64,000 bases of DNA, taken from assembly GCF_003265345.1 (NCBI RefSeq), contig NZ_QFWW01000001.1, forward strand, positions 387,852 to 451,851. The letters are read 5' to 3'. Positions 40,991-47,634 of the stretch are shown piece after piece. The notes below the pieces were generated by a model. The model saw only the letters and a list, made by a program, of their open reading frames with translations. It was not told the origin of the DNA and ran no database searches. This DNA comes from Lentzea terrae (lineage in GTDB: Bacteria > Actinomycetota > Actinomycetes > Mycobacteriales > Pseudonocardiaceae). A program made the position numbers and the translations under genes. Position 1 is the stretch's first letter, and each line of letters begins with the position of its first letter.

Positions 40991-41038
40991 GTTGTCCGGT
41001 GTCAGAGTTGTTCCACTTGACAACGTTCGGTGGACAAC
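40991..41038. promoter_or_regulatory. Nested inverted repeats GTTGTCC/GGACAAC upstream of the ArsR-type gene
   Basis: Outer arms GTTGTCC (40991-40997) and GGACAAC (41032-41038) enclose inner arms GTTGT (41007-41011) and ACAAC (41020-41024), both centred near 41015. The site lies 50 bases upstream of the regulator start, a likely position for autoregulation. The binding protein is inferred. Confidence 0.4.
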
Positions 41039-41039
41039 C

Positions 41040-41594
41040 TCAGACCAGCGGCCCGGACTGCTCGGTGAGCTTCAGCAGCAGGTCACGGGTGTGCTGCCGC
41101 TCCTCGGGCGTCTCCTGATCACGCCACAGCAGATCCGCCAGCGTCACTCCGTCGAGTGCACGGGAAATCAGGTCGGCACGTTGTGGATGCAGCCCGTCGG
41201 AATCGGTTTGCTGACGCCAGCGGGTCGCGGCGACGTCCATCCGCTGCTGCAGTTCCGGAACGCCGAGCAGGGCCGTTACGACAGACGGGTGAGACCACAG
41301 ATCGTCCGGCGTGAACGTGGCACGAATGTGCGCGCGGGTCCACCGGCCCGGCATGTCCTCCGGTTCGAGCAGGCTCACGACGATCGCGTCGTACCGGTCG
41401 AACCACTCGTCGATCAGCCCGACGAGCAAGGCCTGCTTGCTGCGGAAGTGGTGCAGCAGGCCGCCCTTCGACACCCCCGCTTCCTTGGCCACCGCGTCAA
41501 GGCTGACGTTCGGCCCGTGCGCGATCAACGCGCGCGCAGCCGCCTCGATCACTTCACGGCGAGTGCGGGGCGCGTTGCGCTGTTCTCCGGGCAT
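41040..41594 (-). CDS. TetR-family repressor of the divergent MFS exporter
   Basis: A 184-residue regulator. The N-terminal helix-turn-helix 'EVIEAAARALIAHGPNVSLDAVAKEAGVSKGGLLHHFRSKQALLVGLIDEW' is typical of TetR proteins, and the C-terminal helical domain matches the TetR_C subgroup often paired with drug exporters. It is divergent from the exporter gene at 41677, with palindromes in the 82-base gap. That arrangement predicts repression of both genes, relieved by an exported compound. Confidence 0.88.
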   Translation of the reverse strand: MPGEQRNAPRTRREVIEAAARALIAHGPNVSLDAVAKEAGVSKGGLLHHFRSKQALLVGLIDEWFDRYDAIVVSLLEPEDMPGRWTRAHIRATFTPDDLWSHPSVVTALLGVPELQQRMDVAATRWRQQTDSDGLHPQRADLISRALDGVTLADLLWRDQETPEERQHTRDLLLKLTEQSGPLV

Positions 41595-41621
41595 GTGATC
41601 AACCTAGCGTTTGCCTAACCG

Positions 41622-41660
41622 ACCGTCCAGACGGTACGTTAGCTAACGGACCAGATGGTC
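41622..41660. promoter_or_regulatory. Operator cluster between TetR and MFS genes
   Basis: Three adjoining palindromes: ACCGTC-CA-GACGGT (41622-41635), CGTTAGCTAACG (41637-41648) and GACCA-GA-TGGTC (41649-41660). The central 12-base palindrome is perfect. The cluster sits in the 82-base divergent gap where the TetR protein should bind. Which element is the main operator cannot be told by eye. Confidence 0.55.
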
Positions 41661-41676
41661 GGCTAAGGGGGATCTC

Positions 41677-43032
41677 ATGCGGAAGTGGGCAGCTCTGGGC
41701 GTGCTGGCGCTCGCCCTGTTGCTGATCGCCGTCGACGGCACGGTGCTGGCCCTGGCCATCCCGGCGCTCCAGCACGAACTGGCGCCGTCCGCGGCCGAGG
41801 TGCTGTGGATCGGCGACATCTACTCGTTCGTGCTCGGCGGCCTGCTCGTCACGATGGGCACGCTCGGCGACCGCATCGGCCGCAAGAAACTGCTGCTCAC
41901 GGGCGCCGCAGGGTTCGGAGCAGCCTCTCTGCTGGCCGCCTTCGCCCCGTCCGCCGGCTGGCTGATCGTGGCTCGCGCGCTGCTGGGCGTGGCGGGCGCG
42001 ACGATCATGCCGTCGACGTTGTCGATCATCCGCAACCTGTTCACCGACCCCGCCGAACGCACGCGGGCAGTGGCCGTGTGGGCGGCGATGGCCACGGCCG
42101 GCGCCGCGCTGGGCCCGCTGGTCGGCGGCGCGCTGCTGGAGCACTTCTGGTGGGGCTCGGTGTTCATCATCAACCTGCCGGTGATGGCGCTGCTGCTGGT
42201 GTTCGGCGCCTGGTGGCTGCCGGAGTCGCGCGACCCGGACCCCGGCCCGTTCGACCTGGTGTCGGCCGCGTTGTCGGCGGTCGGCGTGGTGCCGCTGGTG
42301 TACGCGATCAAGGAGGTCGCGCTGGTCGGTCCGACCTGGAGCGCACTGGGAGCGGGACTCGTCGGCGTGGCCGGGCTGTGGTTGTTCGTGCGGCGGCAGC
42401 AGTCCTCGAAGCACCCGATGTTCGACGTGGCACTGTTCCGCAAACCGGCGTTCAGTGGCGCCGTGGGCGCCAGCATGATCGCGATCTTCGCGTTGACCGG
42501 GCTGGTGTTCTTCCTGTCGCAGTACTTCCAGAACGTGCTGGGCTACTCGCCGCTGCAGGCCGGTCTGCGGGAGCTGCCGCTCGGCATCGCGGGCATGGCG
42601 GTGATCGTGGTGATCGGGCCGGTGGTGCGGCTGCTCGGCGCGGGCCGCGCGATCGCGCTCGGCCTGCTGGTCAGCGCGGCCGGCCTGGCGATCGTCGGGT
42701 TCTCGGCGGAGTACGCCGCCATCGCGGTGGCGTTGGTGATCATCGGCGCCGGCGTCGGACTAGCACTGACGTTGACGACCGACGCGGTCGTGTCGGCCGT
42801 GCCCGCGGACAAGGCCGGTGCGGCCTCGGCGGTGTCGGAAACGGCGTACGAGCTGGGCGCGGCGCTGGGCATCGCGGTGCTCGGGACCGTGCTGTCGGCG
42901 TGGGCGCGCACCGGCACGTTCACCGAGGCGATGCAGGGGACGTCGCTGGTGGCGGCCGGACTGCTGGCGCTCGCCTCGCTCGTGGCGTACCGGCTCATCC
43001 CGAGCAGGACCAAGGAACTCGTCAGCCGGTAG
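41677..43032 (+). CDS. MFS exporter, DHA2 (14-helix drug:H+ antiporter) family
   Basis: A 451-residue membrane protein with about 14 hydrophobic helices. It starts 'ALGVLALALLLIAVDGTVLALAIPAL', the DHA2 motif D1 region, and has the loop 2-3 motif A 'GTLGDRIGRKKLL' and motif C-like 'GAALGPLVGGALLEHFWWGSVFIINLPV'. Such transporters expel hydrophobic drugs, dyes or self-made metabolites using the proton gradient. An ATG at 41677 with AGGGGG upstream. Regulation by the divergent TetR gene is likely. Confidence 0.9.
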   Translation: MRKWAALGVLALALLLIAVDGTVLALAIPALQHELAPSAAEVLWIGDIYSFVLGGLLVTMGTLGDRIGRKKLLLTGAAGFGAASLLAAFAPSAGWLIVARALLGVAGATIMPSTLSIIRNLFTDPAERTRAVAVWAAMATAGAALGPLVGGALLEHFWWGSVFIINLPVMALLLVFGAWWLPESRDPDPGPFDLVSAALSAVGVVPLVYAIKEVALVGPTWSALGAGLVGVAGLWLFVRRQQSSKHPMFDVALFRKPAFSGAVGASMIAIFALTGLVFFLSQYFQNVLGYSPLQAGLRELPLGIAGMAVIVVIGPVVRLLGAGRAIALGLLVSAAGLAIVGFSAEYAAIAVALVIIGAGVGLALTLTTDAVVSAVPADKAGAASAVSETAYELGAALGIAVLGTVLSAWARTGTFTEAMQGTSLVAAGLLALASLVAYRLIPSRTKELVSR

Positions 43033-43148
43033 GCACGCAGATCCGTCCAGGAGATGCAACGTCACCGCGGACGTGCCGCACGTGTTCCAGACGTTCACCG
43101 GCGTGCTCGACGAGGCCGGCGACGCGCTCGACCGCGCGGCGCTCTTCC

Positions 43149-43313
43149 TCACCCAGAACGTTCGCGCGACGCCTCGGCCAGCCGTTCGTGCAGACGCTCC
43201 CTGACCTGGTCCGGGGTGTAGGCGGCGCGGCGGCGCTGGTTGCGGGCCACGACCACGCCGCTCGCCGCCACGCCCGCGAATGCGGCCAGACCGATCACCT
43301 TCCACAGCTTCAT
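43149..43313 (-). CDS. Small membrane-anchored protein of 54 residues
   Basis: ATG at 43313, TGA at 43151-43149. The sequence opens M-K-L-W-K-V-I-G-L-A-A-F-A-G-V-A-A-S-G-V, a single membrane helix, continues with the basic stretch 'RNQRRR' and ends in an amphipathic helix 'TPDQVRERLHERLAEAS'. This N-in anchor plus short cytoplasmic helix is a common pattern of small actinobacterial proteins with no assigned role. It diverges from the papain-fold gene with 19 bases between starts. Confidence 0.6.
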   Translation of the reverse strand: MKLWKVIGLAAFAGVAASGVVVARNQRRRAAYTPDQVRERLHERLAEASRERSG

Positions 43314-43332
43314 GTGCCTAGGCTAGTGCGCT

Positions 43333-43947
43333 ATGGCGACATCACTGGACCGAGCCGTGGAGATGACCCGCACCGGTGACGTGTGGGTGTTCCGCGGCCG
43401 CAGCGCCGCGGACCGGGCCATCCAGACCATGACCAACAGCCCGGTCAACCACGTGGGCATGGCGATCGTGCTGGACGACCTGCCGCCGTTGATGTGGCAC
43501 GCCGAGCTCGGCAAGTCGCTCAAGGACATGTGGACCGGCACGCACCAGCGCGGCGCCCAGCTGCACGACCTGCGCGACGCCGTGGTGACGTGGCACGACA
43601 AGTACAAGCAGCGGGCGTGGCTGCGGCAGCTCGATCACCCCGTGACGCGCGAGATGGAGGACGCCGCGCTGAGGGCGGTCGCGCGGCTCGACGGCACGCC
43701 GTTCCCGTCGACCGCCAAGCTCGCCTCGCGCTGGATGCGCGGGCGGGTTCCGTTGCGGCCCAAGGGAGAGGCGACGCTGGAGAGCGCGTTCTGCGCGGAG
43801 ATCGTGGCCGTGACCTACGAGGAGATGCGGCTGCTGCCCAAGCGCAGGCCCAACTGGTACGACCCCGGCAAGTTCTGGAGCGGCGACGACCTCGAACTGC
43901 TCGGCGGCGCCAAGCTCGGCCCGGAGATCGAGATCGTGGTCATGTGA
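43333..43947 (+). CDS. YiiX/YebB-like permuted papain-fold (NlpC/P60-related) protein
   Basis: A 204-residue protein without an obvious signal peptide. 'TGDVWVFRGRSAADRAIQTMTNSPVNHVGMAIV' contains the likely catalytic His of the circularly permuted papain fold, and 'ATLESAFCAEIVAVTYEEM' the catalytic Cys; 'MWHAELGKSLKDMW' may contribute the third polar residue. The YiiX/YaeF group is predicted to act on amide or ester bonds of lipids or peptides, without a proven substrate here. Only nine bases separate its stop from the truncated kinase gene on the other strand. Confidence 0.75.
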   Translation: MATSLDRAVEMTRTGDVWVFRGRSAADRAIQTMTNSPVNHVGMAIVLDDLPPLMWHAELGKSLKDMWTGTHQRGAQLHDLRDAVVTWHDKYKQRAWLRQLDHPVTREMEDAALRAVARLDGTPFPSTAKLASRWMRGRVPLRPKGEATLESAFCAEIVAVTYEEMRLLPKRRPNWYDPGKFWSGDDLELLGGAKLGPEIEIVVM

Positions 43948-43949
43948 GC

Positions 43950-44685
43950 GACGCTGCGAGGCGTCGTCCAAGAACTGGCGTTGCAGCCGGAACGAGCGCT
44001 CCAGGCGGTCGAGCATCGAGTTGAACTGGCGCGCCAGCGCGGCGACGTCGTCGTTGCCGGACACCGGGATGCGGCGGGTCAGGTCGTCCTCGGTGATCTC
44101 CGCGGCGGCGTGCCGCACCATCCGCACCGGCACGAGGATCACGCCGGCCACGAACCACGCGATCAGCGCCGCGATCAGCAGGCCCGCCAGCGACACCAGC
44201 ACGAGCACCCGCACCGTCGAGAGCACCGGTGCGTGCACGCCGTCCTCGAAGTAGCCGGTCACGAACCACAGCTCGGAGCCGCCGACCGCGTGCACCTTCG
44301 CCCAGCGGAACGGACCGGCCGACGTGGCCACCACACCCCACGACGCGCCGGACGACGTGATCACACCCAGCGCCGCGCGGTCGTCCTCCAGCGCGTACGT
44401 CATGTTCGAGCGCTGCACCAGCGGCTTGCCGGCCACCGGCACGGCGAGGCGGACCTCGTGCTCGTCCGGGTACTGCAGGCGCATGTGGGCCTCGGCGACC
44501 GCCCGCGCGTCACCGGTGTGGGATTCGGCGTAGCTGCTGAACTCCCGCGTTTCCTGTTCCAGGGCGCGGTTCAGCCGGTCGTCGACGTCGACCAGCAGGA
44601 ACCGCCACACCACGACCACGACGGTCGCGAGGACGAGCGTCATCAGGCCGAGGAGCCAGCACATGATCTTCACGCGTGCGGGCAC
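43950..44685 (-). pseudogene. Sensor histidine kinase truncated at the H-box
   Basis: From a GTG at 44685 the product has a transmembrane helix (about residues 7-30), an extracytoplasmic sensor region of about 120 residues, a second helix near 160-182 and a HAMP domain ('PVRMVRHAAAEITEDDLTRRIPVSGNDDVAALARQFNSMLDRLERSF'). It then reaches 'LQRQFLDDAS', where a normal kinase continues 'HELRTP'. At about 43955 the homology stops; the frame runs on antisense through the papain-fold gene to 43342. The catalytic His, the ATPase domain and the partner response regulator are all missing. Deletion or rearrangement is the simplest cause. A signal-binding remnant retaining HAMP is possible but unlikely. 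Confidence 0.75.
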
Positions 44686-44686
44686 G

Positions 44687-44968
44687 TCAGTCGTCCTCGT
44701 CGTCTTCGACCGGCGGTGGCGGCGGCAGCACGGAAGTGGGGGCAGGGGTCGGCGCAGGAGTCGGCACAGACGTGGGCGCCGGGGAGACTGAGCGTCCTAT
44801 CTGGACCTCCGGCGTGCGCACGTCCGGTGGCACCGGCCGCACCACGGTCAGCACGAGCAGCACAGCCGCGACCGCGCACGCCACGCTGAGCACGGCCACG
44901 AGGACCGTGCCGGTGCGGGCGGACGGCAGCATGCGACTGAGCCTGCCGGTCGAGTCCGAGTCCTGCAT
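44687..44968 (-). CDS. Small membrane protein with Pro/Thr-rich extracytoplasmic tail
   Basis: A 93-residue protein. A cytoplasmic N-terminus of about 18 residues, a membrane helix at about 20-43 ('GTVLVAVLSVACAVAAVLLVLTVV'), then a tail with P-T-P-A repeats ending in 'EDDEDD'. No domain is recognised. It is the first gene of the operon that contains the truncated kinase (stop codon one base before that GTG) and has a 20-base palindrome just upstream of its start, so it was probably part of the same signalling unit. Confidence 0.6.
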   Translation of the reverse strand: MQDSDSTGRLSRMLPSARTGTVLVAVLSVACAVAAVLLVLTVVRPVPPDVRTPEVQIGRSVSPAPTSVPTPAPTPAPTSVLPPPPPVEDDEDD

Positions 44969-44975
44969 GAGACCA

Positions 44976-44995
44976 AGATGAAGATCTCTTCATCT
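44976..44995. promoter_or_regulatory. Perfect palindrome upstream of the kinase-remnant operon
   Basis: AGATGAAGA (44976-44984) and TCTTCATCT (44987-44995) are exact inverted repeats with a two-base centre, ending 8 bases before the start at 44968. It is probably the binding site of a response regulator or repressor controlling this operon. Confidence 0.5.
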
Positions 44996-45087
44996 GTCCG
45001 CAAATCGACTGATAACCATCAGCCTCTTGACCGGGACGATTCGGTCCCAACACGATGAGAGCGGTCTCACACTGGGAGCTGACAACG

Positions 45088-47634
45088 ATGTCACGACTGC
45101 TCGCGCTCGTGCTCGCCCTGCTGTTGCCCGCCGTGCCCGCCACCGCCGCACCGTCGTCCTGGACCGTCGCCGGACCAGGGCAGGTCACCGCCAAAGTCAC
45201 CCTGAACAGCGAAAACGTGACGCTGGCCGTGCTGCGACAAGGCAGAACCGTCCTGCAGCCCGCACCCGTCGGCCTGACGACCACAACCGCCGACCTCACC
45301 AGGGACCTGACGTTCACCGGCCGCTCTGACCGCGTTGTCATCGAGCGCTACGAGATGCCGCACGGCAAACGGCTGCAGCGCGCCACCCGGATGACCGAGA
45401 CGCGGCTGGGCTTCCGCAACTCCACCGGCACCTTCGACCTGGTCGTGCGCGCGGCCCCGGACGGCGTCGCCTACCGCTACGTGCTGCCGGACGCCGCCAC
45501 GGTCACCGGCGAGGCGTCGAGCTTCACCGTCGCCGCCGACGCGAAGGCCTGGCTGCTCCCCTACAACGCCTGGTACGAGGCCAACCGCGTGCGCACGACC
45601 GCGGGTGCGGCGACCGGCGACTTCGGCTACCCGTCGCTCTTCCAGACCGGCAGCGACTTCGCGTTGCTCACCGAGTCCGATGTGGACGGCCGCTACTCCG
45701 GCAGCAGGCTGCGCAAGACCGGTACCGGCTTCCAGGTCGTGCTCGCCGACGCCCAGGTCGAGTCGACCGGGACCACGCCGTGGCGCACGGCGATCGTCGG
45801 TGATCTGGCCACCGTCAGCACGTCCACGCTGGTGGACGACCTGGCCACCCCCGCAGGCCACCAAGACCGGAGCTGGATCAAGCCGGGCAAGGTCGCCTGG
45901 TCGTGGCTGAGCGAGCACTCCAGCCCTGGCGACTTCGCGCGGCAGAAGCAGTACGTCGACTTCGCCGCCCGCAACGGCTGGGAGTACTCGCTGGTCGACG
46001 AGGGCTGGAGCGCGCAGTGGGTGCCCGAGCTGATCCGCTACGCCCGTGCGCAGGGCGTGGAGATCCTGCTGTGGCTGCGCTGGAGCGACCTCGACACGCC
46101 GGAGGAACGCGACACCGTGCTGCCCAGGATCAAGCGGTGGGGCGCCAAGGGCGTGAAGCTCGACTTCATGGAGTCCGACTCGCAGGCCCGTTATCGCTGG
46201 TACGACGCGGTTCTGCAGAAGACGGCCGACCTGCGGCTGATGGTCAACTTCCACGGTTCCACCATCCCGCACGGCCTCGCCCGCACCTGGCCGCACGTGC
46301 TGACCATGGAAGGCGTGCGCGGCGCCGAGAACTACCCGCCCGCCGCGAACAACCCCGTGCAGTTCTTCACCCGCAACGTCGCCGGCTCGATGGACTACAC
46401 GCCGGTGTCACTCGAAACCGGCACGAAGGAGGCCTCGATCGCGCACGAGACCGCGCTGCCGGTCGTGTACGAGTCGGGCTGGACGCACTTCGCCGACAAA
46501 CCCGAAGCGTACGACCGGCATCCGCAGGCGTTGCGCTACCTCAACCAGGTCCCGACCGTGTGGGACGAGACGCGGCTGCTCGACGGCGACCCGGACACGC
46601 ACGCCGTCGTCGCGCGCCGCAACGGCGACCGGTGGTTCGTCGGCGGCATCGCGACCCAGGAACGCACGCTGAAGGCCCAGCTGGGCTTCCTCGGCGGCGG
46701 GCAGTGGCTGGTGGAGACGGTCCGCGACCCCGCCGACCGCAGCGACGTCGTGCGCGACCGGCAGATCCTGCGCAACACCGCCACCCTCGACGTCCCGGTG
46801 CGGCGCAACGGCGGGTTCGCGGCGGTTCTCTGCCGCGACTGGCCAGGGCGGCAGACGTGCGACCAGCCGATCCGCCAGGTGCCGAAGACGACGCTGACCG
46901 TCACCCCCACGTCCGTCGACGCTCCGGTCGGCTCGACGCTCGAGGTGGGCGGTACGTTCACCAACGGCTCGCAGGAGATCCGGGATGTCGTGTTGAAGGC
47001 GGTGGCACCAGAGGGGTGGACGGTCTCCGGCCCTGCTGTTCAGCGCCGGAAACTCGCGCCGGGCGAGTCCATCAGCGGACGGTGGCAGCTGCGGGTGGGC
47101 ACGCAGATCGGCGTGGTCGACGTGCCGATCGTCGCGACGTTCGCCGGCGTGCACGTCGAGCAGGCGGTGCGGGCGTTCGTGCCGCCACCGGTACCCGCGA
47201 ACGGCGCCCAGGTGAGCGGCTTGCCGTTCATGAGCGAGACCAACGGGTGGGGCCCGGTCGAACGCGATCGTTCCAACGGCGAGAGCTCCGGTGGCGACGG
47301 CGGCCCGCTCTCCATCGGTGGCGTCACGTACGCCAAGGGCCTTGGCGTGCACGCACCGTCCAACGTCGAGGTCTACCTCGGCCGCGGCTGTGAGCGGTTC
47401 GGCGCCAAGATCGGCCTCGACGACGAGACCAGCGAACCGGGTTCGGTGGCGTTCCAGGTGTACGGCGACGACAAACCGTTGTACGACAGCGGTGTCCTGA
47501 CGGGCAAAGGTGCAGCCATCCCGATCGACGTGGACGTCACCGGCGTCCGGATGCTGAGCCTGCGCGTCACCGACGGTGGCGACGGCCGCAACTTCGACCA
47601 CGCGGACTGGGCGGAGGCGGTGCTCGCGTGCTGA
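45088..47634 (+). CDS. Secreted glycoside hydrolase family 97 enzyme with C-terminal NPCBM module
   Basis: An 848-residue secreted enzyme. Sec signal at residues 1-20 ('SRLLALVLALLLPAVPATAA'). The N-terminal beta-sandwich (to about 270) precedes a (beta/alpha)8 barrel with 'WGAKGVKLDFMESDSQ', whose Asp is the expected nucleophile, and 'LTMEGVRGAENYPP', whose Glu is the expected acid/base. This Asp/Glu set indicates the retaining, alpha-galactosidase-like branch of GH97. Then come an NEW3-type beta domain (about 610-700) and an NPCBM carbohydrate-binding module (about 715-848, 'GGPLSIGGVTYAKGLGVHAPSNVEVYL'). It is translationally coupled to the next gene. Confidence 0.85.
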   Translation: MSRLLALVLALLLPAVPATAAPSSWTVAGPGQVTAKVTLNSENVTLAVLRQGRTVLQPAPVGLTTTTADLTRDLTFTGRSDRVVIERYEMPHGKRLQRATRMTETRLGFRNSTGTFDLVVRAAPDGVAYRYVLPDAATVTGEASSFTVAADAKAWLLPYNAWYEANRVRTTAGAATGDFGYPSLFQTGSDFALLTESDVDGRYSGSRLRKTGTGFQVVLADAQVESTGTTPWRTAIVGDLATVSTSTLVDDLATPAGHQDRSWIKPGKVAWSWLSEHSSPGDFARQKQYVDFAARNGWEYSLVDEGWSAQWVPELIRYARAQGVEILLWLRWSDLDTPEERDTVLPRIKRWGAKGVKLDFMESDSQARYRWYDAVLQKTADLRLMVNFHGSTIPHGLARTWPHVLTMEGVRGAENYPPAANNPVQFFTRNVAGSMDYTPVSLETGTKEASIAHETALPVVYESGWTHFADKPEAYDRHPQALRYLNQVPTVWDETRLLDGDPDTHAVVARRNGDRWFVGGIATQERTLKAQLGFLGGGQWLVETVRDPADRSDVVRDRQILRNTATLDVPVRRNGGFAAVLCRDWPGRQTCDQPIRQVPKTTLTVTPTSVDAPVGSTLEVGGTFTNGSQEIRDVVLKAVAPEGWTVSGPAVQRRKLAPGESISGRWQLRVGTQIGVVDVPIVATFAGVHVEQAVRAFVPPPVPANGAQVSGLPFMSETNGWGPVERDRSNGESSGGDGGPLSIGGVTYAKGLGVHAPSNVEVYLGRGCERFGAKIGLDDETSEPGSVAFQVYGDDKPLYDSGVLTGKGAAIPIDVDVTGVRMLSLRVTDGGDGRNFDHADWAEAVLAC

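Noticed and set aside
41001..41022. TGTCAG at 41001 as another PafBC promoter
   Set aside because: The sequence reads G-T-C-A-G with a T at 41000, but no TANNNT follows at the required distance.
43033..43148. Possible plus-strand peptide in the gap after the MFS gene
   Set aside because: The frame looks coding-like for about 40 codons but has no credible start or ribosome site and runs through the start of the small minus-strand gene.
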